Assembly (NCBI RefSeq): GCF_963678635.1
Contig: NC_087064.1
Location: forward strand, 51,170,684-51,230,683
Direction: 5' to 3'
DNA length: 60,000 nt
Source of the DNA: Symsagittifera roscoffensis
Taxonomy: Eukaryota > Xenacoelomorpha > Acoela > Convolutidae
The position numbers were made by a program, and so were the translations under genes. The notes beneath the pieces are model-generated. The model searched no databases and was not told where the DNA came from. It was given only the letters and a program-made list of their open reading frames with translations. Shown here one piece after another: positions 22,271 to 34,069 of this stretch. Every line of letters begins with the position of its first letter. Position 1 is the stretch's first letter.

Positions 22271-24155
22271 ATAAAATTAACCAGCTATCCCGAGCAGATG
22301 AAGGAAAACATGAAAAATTTTGATAAGAAAAGGTCTAGGGGATCCTGGACTAAAATACGGGATCTGAGACAAACTCTCATCCAATAACTCCTACAACAGA
22401 ATCACTTTAGAACAGGAGAAGACGGGACAATAGAAAAAGAAAAGGATGTGCTACGTTATGTGCAGGGCATAACTCTACTTACTGATTTAAGCCTAGCTCT
22501 GAGGACAGACACCTTAGCACTGATCAGGGGAGTCAGCGAGTTTATGACTACAATATACGGTCCGGCAGTGACGTTTGCATTCCCCGACGCAAAGGTGGAA
22601 GCCTACAGAAGGTCGGTGTTGCACCTGAACCGCATTTCAGCAGTGGACGGGAGCATACTCAATTGATGCGTGTAGAGTTTGCTACGCGAATTGATGAGCG
22701 AGGAATTGCTGTTCGCGAAGATAGCAGAGCCAGATACGACCGCAGTGGACTTCAATGACCACATCCGTGACTGAATGGGCAAAGTGGATAGAGTGCATAT
22801 CAAAGGGTTCCCAAAACTCTGAATTTTGAGACCCTACGACAGACCGAACGGCAAAATAACTAGAATTCCTCTTTTAACAGTTCCATACCAGAAAGTGAGA
22901 AAAGAAACTGAAGACTGGGGTGACTACTAAAAACTACCAGAAGTTATACCTGAATTTCCTTTTTTCGGTGGATCTTGCTCAGGTTGAGAGCCTTCGATAG
23001 CAACGAAAGAAGGATGGCGAAATTCTCTGAACCGATAGACCAGTGTTTCATAGGCAGAAATGCTGCCGTGCTGCAACAAAAGCAGTTGGCCTATGTGGAT
23101 AACTCGATGAGGAGAAGGATGAGCAACGCGGTCACTCCGAAACCAGGAAGATTCGAGGAACATTGGGCCATGTTGGACCTGGCGCCAACTATCATGAGAG
23201 GCAAGGCAGACTTGCAAGAAGCCGCATTGAAGTGAAGAATGTGAGACCAGAGTTGGCAATAACTGGCAAGCTGCTAAATAGAACTGCTCTAGCGCCCTTC
23301 GGCTATGAGGAAGCTAAGATTAAACACGGAGAAAACGACGACAATTCAGCTGGTAAGCTAGTCGTGCCGAGGCTTTCAGTCGAAACGACAAACGCGAACA
23401 AGGACCTTCAGGGTCAGGAAAGGTTGAAAAGCGAGACGACGAGCATAAAGAAGACCGTCAACCCAAAGAACCAATCAAACGGGACCAAGTGGGATGGGAC
23501 GACGATGGAGCCTCAGTGGGTGGTGCGTCTAGCTTGGACTTCAATTTCTCGGACGACGACAAAGTAGGAGCAGAAACGTTGGCAGGGACGACTGAACCAG
23601 CAGAAGATGAAATTTCCACGCTGGAATCTCCCTCAGCTTTTTTGGATATAACTCATGACTTGCCGGAGAGCAGCTCTCCTGGCAAGACGAAAATCATTGC
23701 AGAAAATTTTTGAACGGAGTCGCCGCGTAGGAGAAGAATAGAAGGCGCAGTTCGAGTACATTTCTTGAATACCCTGCCAGAAGAAGAGTGGGAAGTTCAC
23801 CACAGAGATCATGAGAATAGAACAGGCTGAGGGATGGACAGAGTTGCTTTCATGGAGGAAGTCTGGACAGTAGTGCAAGGCTACGGGACCCAGTCCATTT
23901 TGAAGACAGGTCTTAACAGACGACTGATGCTGGAAATCCTTGACAAATTGGACGAATGTGAAGGGAGAGTGAGCTGATTGTTAAATGATTCGGTCACTGA
24001 TGAAAGTGAAGCTAACTCTCCGATGAAGGCGACGCAATAAAAAAGCAAGGAGGAAGTTGTGTACCTGTCCAGAACTCAAAAAGGAACAATGAGATCGAAA
24101 ATATTGATCGACAAGATCAATGACATGAAGATGAAATTGAGCAACAAGATGATGT
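22271..24155 (+). pseudogene. Copy-1-specific continuation of the long ORF
   Basis: Broken ORFs (22,448-22,666; 22,975-23,235; 23,163-23,567; 23,489-23,713) continue the protein beyond the point where copies 2 and 3 switch to other sequence (about 22,310). Content is helical, then Lys/Asp/Ser-rich. I see no protease or RT motif. Stops are frequent. At about 24,160 it fuses to the RNase H tail of copy 2. Confidence 0.4.
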
Positions 24156-24164
24156 TATGAAAAA

Positions 24165-24930
24165 CTGCGCTTTCCTGGTTGAAGACCTACTCGATGAACC
24201 AGAGTTATATGGGTCGTTGTAAAGCCAGGTTGGATGGCTAACATATGATAGTCGAGCGTGACAAGCACCAAAATGCTGACAGCCTCAATAGGTAAACTCA
24301 TTTGTATGATAGATTGGAGAAGAAGCAAGCCAATGAGGCAGAAATCACGGAAGGGTTTTCGTTTTTGAACAAGACTTACGAAGCATTTCCCTTGACGAGA
24401 TTTGGGACACGCTGTCTACGAGTGCAGAAAGCTGCAGAAATTAATATCTTATCCAAAAAGGACCCGGTGGCCCAACAACAGCCGATCATTGCTGAATAAA
24501 GAAGTGATTCGGATGCTGGGTGGATTGTTAGAAAGAGAAGTGTCTAGAGATGACCCTGAATGGGCAGCAACTAGGGCATTGCTGACAATCAGTGAGAAGG
24601 TACAAATAAAACCATCACGACGCCAGCACAAAAAAAAACGAAAGGGATTGTATGACAGGGGTTTAGCAACTAGTATCCTCGTATCCTCAAGTATCCTCAA
24701 CCAGTATTCTCAAAGCATTTTGATGAAAACATCATTCAAGGGAAAAGAACAGGAGACCGGGACTCAGAGGAAGACTGTCACTTTCGAAGAGCCCGATCAA
24801 GAATTGGTAGAAGTCGAATCGAAAAGCCTGGAACAAGAGAATTTGTCCGAGAGGTGGAATGTTGAAGAATGTAGATACATAAATGGACAAAACCAGGCGG
24901 ACAACGTTTTTTCCGGGGAGTTTAGATAGA
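24165..24930 (+). pseudogene. RNase H tail and RH-IN linker, copy 2
   Basis: HQNADSLNR is followed by TAA (24,293-24,295), as in the other copies. The ORF 24,302-24,499 and the overlapping 24,402-24,929 carry the linker. The stretch equivalent to 15,810-15,890 of copy 1 is shorter here. Both copies keep the repeated tatcctca stretch (about 24,675-24,710). Confidence 0.55.
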
Positions 24931-25267
24931 TGAGTTGCTGTTGTATGTCATAATCTGCCGTTGAGACTTGTTTCACGGCAGACTCATCGGTCGACAACAC
25001 CTCGAGGAAATCGGAGATTGACACATACTCTGACAAGAACTCTAGCACTGGATCAGAATGGTCAGAGTTGACAATCCACACATTGCTGGCGGAGACTCGA
25101 GCAAGAGACTTGGATAGGGAAGTATTTCAAGACCCTGATAGTGATCATCACCTGTTCCCTAGTGAGAAAGTCTTTGATAACGCGGCAGATGACCTAGAGA
25201 TGATAGCGGTATCAAAAGGTTTGATGAGCCTTTTATCACAGAAGGAAGCAGTCAGGAGGGAAAAGGA
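24931..25267 (+). pseudogene. RH-IN linker, second part, copy 2
   Basis: The ORF 25,068-25,286 matches copy 1 at 16,470-16,665 and then breaks at the short tandem repeat. About 0.87 kb of linker, zinc finger and integrase core is missing compared with copy 1. Confidence 0.5.
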
Positions 25268-25330
25268 TTGTGTAAAAAGGGTGTAAAAGAGTGTAAAAAG
25301 GGTGTAAAAGGGTGTAAAGGGTGTAAAAGA
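25268..25330. repeat. Short tandem repeat, gtgtaaaag type, at integrase deletion
   Basis: Six imperfect units of gtgtaaaag(g) end exactly where integrase sequence resumes (aagaattggactctgg). Copies 1 and 3 have a single gtgtaaaag at the catalytic-Glu site. The repeat therefore looks like an expansion of that 9-mer at a deletion junction. Confidence 0.8.
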
Positions 25331-25848
25331 ATTGGACTCTGGTGTCGATGTTGAGGGTGTACTGTTCCCAATATATGACTGATTGGGATAGATGTCTGCC
25401 GCAAGTGATGGGAGCTTATAACAAATCGCAGAATTCCACAACAGGAATTAGTCCGCACATGATTTTCGCTTTTGATTTTCTTTTATACACACTATGAAGG
25501 AAAAAAAACATCGCCAGACATCTATATAAGGGATTTAACCAGACGTCAGCAGGAGCTGTACGATTCATGTAGGCGCAATACGCAACAAGCTCAGGCGACG
25601 CAGAGGAAAAGCTCTGACAAGAAGGCAGCTGGTGCTAAAGCTTACTCGGTAGGACACTACGTTTGGTTTTTCAGAACTTGATACCACCGAAAGGAACGAA
25701 GAAGCTCTTGAAGAAGTGGATGGGTTCGTTCATTATAGCGGAAGTGCATCAAGAGGGACGTTTATACAGACTGAGTACCTGCCGAGCTGCGCACTTTGAA
25801 AGTATTAAACCGCATAACCAATCCACAGAAGACTGGTGCATACCTTAA
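25331..25848 (+). pseudogene. Integrase C-terminal part, copy 2
   Basis: It starts after the catalytic-Glu position and matches copy 1 from 17,545. It has lost a short stretch near 25,460. The ORF 25,663-25,848 encodes the GPY/F-like module (KKWMGSF) and the HNQSTEDWCIP end. No catalytic residues are present. Confidence 0.65.
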
Positions 25849-25851
25849 AGC

Positions 25852-26634
25852 ATGGATGAGGGTGATTACCTGATGATGGAACGTGCTTGCGAAGTCGATG
25901 AGAAAAGTACCAGGGAAAAAAACAATGGTATTGAGGTGTTGAAAGAAGGAAGAAGTCCGCCACTGGACCTGGATCCTAATGAAATAATTGAGACGGACGA
26001 GGAAACCGGACCCTATGCGCAAGAGGACGGGGAAAACCCCGAGCAGATAGAGGTTACCAAGAACACTGAACCGTTTCTTCCCTTTTCAATGCTTCAAGAC
26101 AAAAAGAAAAGACAAGAACCGCAAAGAAATGAAATCCTCGTGAAGACGACTTCGTAGTGGACAGGATAGACCTGAAAAAGATAAGTGAAGACCTCGTGGG
26201 TCTAGATGAGATACCCGTGTCACAGAATACAGACATTGTCGATGATCAAGACAATGAATGGATCGATGATCGATCGAAACCTGAAGTGGAACTTGACGAC
26301 GAGCAGCAGAAGTCGTACGAACAAGGACTAACAAACCTGCGCGTCTTGGAGTGATTGAACGAAATGACATCAGATCCAAGGGAAACTAGTGTCACGATTC
26401 AGGACGAGGGCGACAGAAAAGCAGCACGTGGACCCTGAAAAATGGGCTCCGTCCCTAATGAGACTAAGAGACTTCTTAGTGGAGAGGGGAGTGAAAGAAC
26501 TCTCGCTTCCGGTGTACGATCGAAACCGAGTACGACTGCATCCTCGGGAGCTGTATGCGCTGATACATGCGATCTTTTCGGATACCTATATTGAAGTATC
26601 CATACATAAGAAACATTATTTGAAAATAGGTTGA
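25852..26634 (+). pseudogene. Pol C-terminal tail, copy 2
   Basis: ORFs 25,852-26,157, 26,157-26,354 and 26,389-26,634 follow the copy-1 order. The first two share the ATG/TAG junction base region and are separated by a frame change. They are acidic (Asp/Glu-rich), with an Asp-rich segment after 26,220. Confidence 0.45.
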
Positions 26635-26973
26635 GTGTAGGTCGAGTGTAGGATGTGTGTTGTGTTGATGTGTTAAGTTGTTAGGATCTTGGGTTTGAAA
26701 AAGTTAGTGACCACGAATACTCAAACAATTACTTTAAGAATAGATCCAAAGTTTGGACTGTCCATTTTAGATCAAATTTCAAAGATTTAGAACTGAACTG
26801 ATTTTCAAAGATCAAAATCTTCTTACTTGACTGTTTTTAAACCTGTTTTAATTTGAATTTGGAGCAATGTTGAGAGATGTGATAGTCGTGATATTATTTC
26901 TAGATCCGGGTTGATCAATTTAATTTTTGAACTTCAACCTTGTGAAATCAACTTATCGAATTCATTAATCAAC
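26635..26973 (+). repeat. Non-coding block between pol and gag, copy 2 (possible LTR)
   Basis: Same block as 18,871-19,209, with only scattered substitutions visible. It contains no ORF longer than a few codons in the plus direction before the gag Met at 26,974. Confidence 0.45.
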
Positions 26974-28052
26974 ATGGTCAGTTTCGACAAATTGACGGTT
27001 TTGGCCGAGGCGTACGTAGGGCCAGTCATAGACGAGCTACTGGAGATTATAGGCTGCTGGGGGAGGGGGGAGATTGTGCTCAGGATGATCCGGAGGTGGC
27101 CATTTTAACGGCTGCTCTGACCAACATCCTTGCAAGCAAGGAGTGCTGGATCGCCCGAGTCTGCGTGTTATGCGATGGAGAAATGGATCTCTCTCGGGAA
27201 GCGATTTGGCGCACGAATCCGGTGTGGGTACCACACGGACGTACCAACCTGGAGAGATGCCTCTCCCAGCCAGGCCTAGGCCCGGTCTGAGGAGTAGACA
27301 TCAAGCTTTCCATCAGGAAATGAGTCTAGCTCTTAGTTGAAAGTTGCGGTGCCTGCCAAGAGACTCAGAGTGGTAGAAGAAATGCAGACGAACGAAACAA
27401 TGGAACATCTAAACGAAACGAAAGACGAACTGGAGCGAGTTAGAAAAACCTTGCTCTGAACTGAAGAAGATAAAGATAGAGAAACATGGAGAGGAGATAG
27501 AACGCGTGAGGCAGGAAAATAAGGAGCGAACGGATCGACTATGATTGGCGTCATTGGAACGATCATTACCCGCAGGGAGTGTTCCTCGTGGGCAGCCCCC
27601 GGTGGAGCTTCTGACGCCTCGCGAACTAAAACAGGCGACAAATTTGCAAATCCAAACAGCACCCAATAGAGTAACGATATTTGATCCAAGTGACACCCTG
27701 GCTGATCCAGTAGGGGAAAGAACCATGCAGCAGCTGGTGGAAGCCGCAGGCAGACTTGTGGCCAGCAGAGGTGTGCCAAGTTTCGGAATGACTGCACCCA
27801 ATGGAACAATCATTGGAACAATCAATGGATACCGGCAGATTAGAGCTCTCCTCAGAAGTAGTGAAGAAAACAGGAGCTGCTACCGTTACTAGATTAGCAA
27901 AAATCGCAAAAACCTCCGACATCAAGATAACGGAGTTGCCAATGAAAAAAGTATCGCATGTATTTGACATACAGAAGAATAATCAATTTAAAAACAGCTT
28001 CACAGGAGTCCCAGATACGGACATGCGAGCATGTTTCAATCAATCAACCTAG
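26974..28052 (+). pseudogene. Gag-like coiled-coil ORF, copy 2
   Basis: Met at 26,974. After a frameshift near 27,080, the ORF 27,096-27,290 keeps a Cys-rich stretch (ECWIARVCVLCDGE) that could bind zinc. The coiled-coil part has a TGA near 27,457 and a deletion of about 45 bases relative to copy 3, followed by ORFs 27,545-27,892 and 27,801-28,052. Confidence 0.5.
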
Positions 28053-28061
28053 ATTCCAGCA

Positions 28062-28483
28062 GTGAACATGCAGCAACCACCCCTTGGAACGTCGCATCTG
28101 ATATTGGGCGATAGTTTGGTGAGAAATTTAGAAAAATTGAGAACCTTATGGATCACAATGGTGATGGCATTCGAATGTGTCACAGTAGCCCAGGTGTATC
28201 GGATGGTGGAGTTGATGGACCCAGGCAGAATAGTGCACATAATGATTCTAATAGGCGCAAAAATTGTGCCCAGAAGCTCGGACTCAGAAGAAGCCCAATG
28301 GTTGGCAATGCTGGTGGGCTTGTCTACCACAGTGTGGCAAAGTTGCGGTTCGCGGTTCTGATTGTTGGCACCATATCGAAGAGCACAAGAACGCAGTCAT
28401 CCACAGGTAGAAGGCACAATGAAAAATTCGTGAGGTGGAACAACTTAGTGCGTAATCTGGCTCTACAAGTTTGCTGTCCTTGA
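28062..28483 (+). pseudogene. SGNH-hydrolase-like ORF, copy 2, truncated
   Basis: Nearly identical to copy 1, with the LILGDSLVRNL motif at the start, the same -1 frame change, and the same loss of the C-terminal part. Confidence 0.5.
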
Positions 28484-28589
28484 GGGGCTGCCCTTAGACA
28501 ACACCATGGGTCCCATGAATAAAAGGCCTCTGCAAGATGTGAGGATGCATCACAGTGAACAAACTAGATAGGAAAGACCAGGGATATTT

Positions 28590-30150
28590 TTGACAAGTAC
28601 AGCACCAACGGGGCAACATGTAAAGATGATTAAACAAGTGCGAGCGCCTCCAGCTCATGTGGAAGAAAAAGCCTATCCGAAAAAAGTAACTCTAGAAGCT
28701 GAAAGATATGATGAATTGATTTTCCGAATATACGAGGCCATCTTCGCCGCGTGCGACAAAGCAAAGATGAGGAAGGCAAAGATATTAGTGATTGCAAACT
28801 CGGTCTTCGTGTATACATCTAAGTTCCTGTTCTGGCCCGATGTAGTAATGTTGACGGGAACCGACATGGATTGGATGCAATCCATATCATTGGCAATCGG
28901 GGTTCAACGACAAACCGAAATGAATACGATCACAATCGTGTTCGTCGGCATTGATGATTACCTGCATAGTAGAAGTCTCCTGAGCAGACTCAGTGAGCTA
29001 GCGACGGCGGAAGATGCTTTTTGGCCAGCAATTAAAGACATTCTGGAGTCCATGGGCGAGCTCTTGGACGTGGTAAAGGAAGGCGGGTTCCAGAAGATAA
29101 CGCCAAAGCCAGTATTCGTGTTATCCCCGGGGTATGCACAAATCCCGGTCGGACTTAAATTTGTGGATGCAATGATAGCGTCACTCTCAGAAGAGAGATT
29201 TGATGTGATCATACCTGCCCCAAACCGCGGAGTGAAGGCGAAGAATCTGAGGCCAGTTGGGTTTGGAATTGCCTGCAGTCTGGTCGGATATCTCAAACGC
29301 TATGAGAGGATTCAAAGACCATTCGCTACACATGCTAGTGTTGGATGAAGTGTTGGGATTGAAACTGTCAAAATTCAGCAGACAGCTCAAAATGAAACCA
29401 GGAATCGACGATGATCATCAAGTGATAGTGAGAATGTCTAACAATCTGTGGTTCAGAGGAATGGAGTTCGATGGCCCAACAGGCAGAACGCCAAAGAAAC
29501 AAAAGTTCACCTAGAAGCTATGCTTTTGCGAATGAAACCGGAGGCAAACAAGGGACTGCACTTGACTCCTCGAATAACAGTATTGTACATAGACGCTTTT
29601 GAGCCGGGCTCAACGTTGAAAACGAAGATCCATGCTTACCTAGTAAGAGAAATGAATTTGGCGGAAAATGAGGGAGAGAAGTCAGTGGAGTTCATAGACT
29701 GGATGAGCCAGATAACACTCGAAGCTTTTTGGACGCAGAATGTGAGAGCAGAAGAAGGTTTCCAGAGGACATATAGCATGTTGGAAGGGTTGGGAGCGGG
29801 AGGGGCCGCCTCCTTCCTGGCAAAAATTTACCCAGTACTCTCCCACTATCTAATACAGAAATTCCTTAAGGCCATCACGGGACTTTCTATCGTAGTGATC
29901 CTGGGACTGTTCGGGACGTTTGGAGCAAAAAATTTCATAAAAGTACCAGCAGTGCTGCTCACTGAAGGAATACAAAGTCTCCGACTGGATGGACTCCTGA
30001 CATTAATTGCGATCACGCATGGAAAGTTGGTAGGGTTGATAAAATTAACCCGCTATCCCGAGCAGATGAAGGAAAACGTGAGAAATTTTGATAAGAAAGA
30101 ACCAACAGGAACTCTCGCGTATGAACATAAACAGCCTCTCATTGCTGAAT
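28590..30150 (+). pseudogene. Long ORF of unknown fold, copy 2
   Basis: The first ORF (28,590-29,348, 252 codons) has no stops. It alternates predicted strands and helices. A motif IVFVGIDDYLH resembles an SGNH block III (GxND with Asp for Asn), and a later VLSPGYAQIP strand could precede a final block, so an SGNH-like Rossmann fold is possible. Frames then change near 29,330 and 29,500. The ORF 29,448-30,152 contains a hydrophobic segment of about 17 residues near its middle. It runs directly into linker sequence at about 30,095, a junction shared with copy 3. Confidence 0.5.
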
Positions 30151-30420
30151 AAAGAAGTGATTCGGATGCTGGGTGGATTGTTAGAAAGAGAAGTGTCTAG
30201 AGATGACCCTGAATGGGCAGCAACTAGGGCATTGCTGACAGTCAGTGAGAAGGTACGAATAAAACCATCACGACGCCAGCACAAAAAAAACGAAAGGGAT
30301 TGTATGACAGGGGTTTAGCAACTAGTATCCTCGTATCCTCAAGTATCCTCAACCAGTATCCTCAAAGCATTTTGATGAAAACATCATACAAGAAAAAGAA
30401 CAGGAGACCGGGAGGACTGA
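30088..30420 (+). pseudogene. RH-IN linker fragment, copy 2 internal
   Basis: A second occurrence within this copy of the linker block otherwise found after RNase H (starting EVIRMLGGLLERE). It is fused upstream to the long ORF and downstream, at about 30,390, to the extra ORFs. Confidence 0.6.
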
Positions 30421-32450
30421 CTGCACTCTTACTGGAGCCACCCTAGAAAAGGAAATATTCATCCAATGTGATGAAAGTACCCTTCGCAATTTCAGACCAT
30501 CGGCCATGAATCACAGAAAGTGAAGCGTCATAGGACAGCTGACCCCAAGAAGAGTACAACCGATTGACAGTATTGGACGCCGTCACGATTGACAAACCCG
30601 CCGGAGGATACGAGGAAATGATGGAGTACAGGAACTCCGCTAGAGGACACCTGATCACTCTAGAAAATAAAAGCGCCATGGAAGGTTACTTGGAAGAAAT
30701 GATACAGGGCACGACGATGAAGCAAATGGCGTTTGTAACGCTAGTTTCCTCAGAAATGCAGGCGGAAACTGTGGATCAATTGGTGAGCTTACCTTGGAGA
30801 GCAGTAGTACTACGTCACTTTGAAAAAGAGATGCAAACTACTCAGAAGATACATGCTCTGATAGCAAGTTCGTACGTCAGAACTGAGTTGCAACTCAGAT
30901 GATTTGCTTGACGGATGACGGGAAGACGATAAAAGAGCATGACTCGGAAGGAAAGAAGAGGTCAAAAAAAGAGAAGGCGCTCTCGATGACGAGTCTAAGA
31001 GACCAAATGCTCTGTGAAGGAGCGGCAGTAGCGTGTGCGAAACAAAAAGACGCTCTCTGTTTCGTCCAGTTCATGTTGGATCAAATGTCCGTGCCAGCAA
31101 TGAACACTTCTGCGAAAATGCTAAGAAAAGTCAGTGATTTAGCAAAGACCTTGCTCTTACAAGCGCTATTAGACTTTCATCAAAGCAAGCCAATGCGGTG
31201 AACATAAAAAAAACCTGTAGAATTAGAACCCTTGAAGAAGATCGATGAAATCCGAAGATTCTCAAGCAACGAGCTTAGGCTCACAAAAGAATCAATGGGG
31301 ACACTGCTGAAGTCCAGTGATTACTGTGGACCGATCAGAAATTGTCATACCTTATGTGTCTGGAACTGTTGGAATGGCATACAATCCTTTCATCAATGAG
31401 GACATATGTGATTGTTACTTCGATTACGAACAAGCTGTGTTGCTCAGACTCTGTTCATCAAGAACTTCAAAGATAAGAAGCATTGCCAGTCAGCAAGTCA
31501 AATTAGTTTTTTTATTGGAAGAAAAGGCGACTGCACCTTCCATACCAAAATCTGATAACCCAGTGAAATTTTGATTGGGTTTCTCAGATGAGTTACTGAG
31601 GACGAGCCTGATGGTGGTGTGCGAGTTAATGAAACCATCATGGTGCCCGGGTCCAAATGCTGATTCTATAATACGAGCGACGCATGATGTGCAAAGAGAA
31701 TTAAACACAGATTGCAAATTGCAGAACCTCAACATCATCTTCAACTTGATAACAACAGCCTCTAGGAGCAACCGGGAGAATAAAGGGGGACCGGAAGACT
31801 GGTTCAAACCTGGAAGCTGTCTCGCAAAAGTCTGTGAACTAGAAAGTTATGTGTGGGGGTCTCGAATGCGTGAAGGAGAAAATCGACAAGAAGCAACGAC
31901 TAAAGAACAGTTGGAGGAACTTGATTGTCTAAAAGCTTAGATCTTCTTAAGACAATGTGCAAAATCTTGAATATCCCGATGAAACGAAAGAAAATATGGC
32001 CAGAAGACAACTGATGCCATGGTTCAGAACCAACGAGACTGCATGGTTGTACGAGTATACCAAAAAGCATATGTTGAAGCAGAGCAGAATGTACAGTTCG
32101 TATCAGATGGTCATAGGGTCAGAAGCGTTCAAACGAGCTTTTGTGACGAATCGGAATGCAGTGACCACCGCAGTGAAGCGAACATTGTAAACGGATGATT
32201 GTGATGGGAGAGAAAGAGAAGAAATGTTGAAGGAAGATCTGGAAGCGAATGTGACGTTGTGCCTCCACAATAGTTTCTGCAGAAATAGGGAAACCAATAT
32301 GGACCCTCCACTTTGTAGCAAACAAAGGGTAGAAGAGCAGAGGTATTGGAGGACTGCCTCCAAAAGCGTCAGAATGGCCACCGATGTGTTGCAAGACAAT
32401 GAAACCGAGAGTGCGGAGTCGATGTCACAGGAGGAGGAGAGGGCGTAAAA
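30421..32450 (+). pseudogene. Extra ORF module of unknown function, copy 2
   Basis: ORFs 30,564-30,902, 30,899-31,201, 31,317-31,940 (with a TGA at 31,572-31,574), 31,957-32,190 and 32,224-32,448 read in one direction and are almost identical in copy 3. The first two overlap by ATGA. The proteins are helical and charged, and the third has a Cys-containing start (DICDCYFDYE). I recognise no domain. The module may be a 3' ORF of the element or part of gag/pol not seen elsewhere in the window. Confidence 0.4.
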
Positions 32451-33470
32451 CAAAAAGCTGAACGACAAGATGCAAAAAGGAGAACTTCTAAACCACGAAA
32501 ATCAAAAAAAGGAAAAAACGAAGGAGTAACAAAGAAAAGAAATTAAAACTCAAATGAGAAACCAAGCATCTGAGCTTGAAATTGAAACTGAATGAAAGAG
32601 TTATTTTAGTTGTTTTTGAGTTTAAAATTTGATGCATTTATAAGTTTGCATTGTGCTTTTAGTTAGTATTATAAGAGACACTTGCTTTTTATTTAGGGAG
32701 GCTTGAGTGGACAGCATATTAAAACATTCCGACCTGCATGATTTTTTTTATTGAGTTAAGATGATTTTTCACTTTGTGGTGACATGAAAGACTTGAGTTA
32801 TCTTTTGAAGAGGGTAATTCATTGTTTCCTTCCTTCTAGGCGCCGAGTTTCTTAATTTTAATAATCAGGACCAATAACAACTAAATTTCCGAAGAGAGGA
32901 AGTAGGATAACTTTAGTTAGTTGTGAGGCAGGACTGTCCTTCGTCAAAACACCTTTTTTAACCTAGGAGAAGAAATTTTAAATCGAGATAATGGCACTGA
33001 AAGTCAGAAAAGTTATTTTATCTTAAGTCATACCCTCAGGGAGCAGATTGATTAAAAATGTTGGAAGACTATAGCGATGTAGTATGATGCCAATAGTAGC
33101 TTGCAGTGAGTCGATATGATGCAGATAAAGGTTTTTTTTCATGCATTTTTTTTGTGACACTGTACCATTTTAATGAACTTCACTAGGTTCAATGAGGACA
33201 TTGAGCGGGCTGTCCGGGGCTTATGTGACATTCGACCAGAGTGGCGACCGAAATGCATGGCAACAACGAAATTTTGTGGTGACATTTGAGTGGGAAGATT
33301 GTCTGTTTGAAAGGAATAACGGTGTTTTCTAATCAATCACACGAGCTAGGTAGGGTCAATTTGCAATGACGAAGTAATTTTTAAAAACTGGTTTGAAATT
33401 AAAGACACGTCACGACCTTGTTTTGCAGTTTATGAAAAAAAGCGAGTACCAGAACAACAATTTTTGCGCA
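32451..33470 (+). repeat. Non-coding block at end of copy 2
   Basis: About 0.9 kb without plausible ORFs, AT-rich, and repeated at 41,480-42,420. It contains a tggcgaccgaaatg stretch near 33,241 that vaguely resembles a retroelement primer site. It ends at about 33,470, where integrase sequence of copy 3 starts abruptly. Confidence 0.6.
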
Positions 33471-34066
33471 AGTAGCTCAGGCTCATTCCACGACGTATGA
33501 TCCCCAAATGAACGGCTTAGTGTAAAAGAATCGGACTATGGTGTCGATGTTGAGGGTGTATTGTTCCCGATATATGACTGATTGGGATAGATGTCTGCCG
33601 CAAGTGATGGGAGCTTATAACAAATCGCAGAATTCCACAACAGGAATTAGTCTGCACATGATGTTGACTGGACATGAAAAATTTTCGCATTTGATTTTTT
33701 TTAAACACAGTATGAAGGAAAGAAAACATTGCCAGACGTCTATGTAAGGGATTTAACCAGACGTCAGCAAGAGCTGAACGATTTATGTAGGCGCAGTACG
33801 CAACAAGCTCAGGCGACGCAGAGGAAAAGCTCTGACAAGAAGGCAGCTGGTGCTAAAGCTTACTCGGTAGGACACTACGTTTGGTTTTTCAGAACTTGAT
33901 ACCACCGAAAGGAACGAAGAAGCTCTTGAAGAAGTGGATGGGTTCGTTCATTATAGCGGAAGTGCATCAAGAGGGACGTTTATACAGACTGAGTACCTGC
34001 CGAGCTGCGCACTTTGAAAGTATTAAACCGCATAACCAATCCACAGAAGACTGGTGCATACCTTAA
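33471..34066 (+). pseudogene. Integrase C-terminal part, copy 3
   Basis: Starts at the QVAQAHSTTYDP region, just downstream of Asp 2. The catalytic Glu codon is TAA (33,523-33,525), as in copy 1. ORFs 33,538-33,747 and 33,881-34,066 carry the rest, including the GPY/F-like module. A TAA at 33,745-33,747 and a frame change interrupt it. Confidence 0.75.
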
Positions 34067-34069
34067 AGC

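Larger units (their letters stand above)
15516..24155 (+). mobile_element. Family-2 Gypsy-like element, array copy 1
   Basis: Order: RNase H tail, linker, H2C2/DDE integrase, pol C-tail, non-coding block, gag-like coiled coil, SGNH-like ORF, long ORF of unknown fold, and a further region (22,271-24,155) unique to this copy. It then joins the RNase H tail of copy 2 at about 24,160. This is the only copy with the H2C2 and most of the integrase core. No protease or RT core was found, so each unit seems to have lost the middle of pol. Confidence 0.75.
24156..33470 (+). mobile_element. Family-2 element, array copy 2
   Basis: Same module order as copy 1 up to the long ORF. The H2C2 and integrase core are replaced by a short tandem repeat (25,268-25,330). 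From about 30,100 the long ORF is joined to linker sequence, extra ORFs (30,420-32,450) and a non-coding block (32,560-33,470). Copy 3 repeats this layout from about 25,340 onward with very high similarity. Confidence 0.75.

Noticed and set aside
25268-25330. CRISPR-like or regulatory repeat
   Set aside because: Units are 9-11 bp with no spacers, in a eukaryotic retroelement; a short tandem expansion fits.
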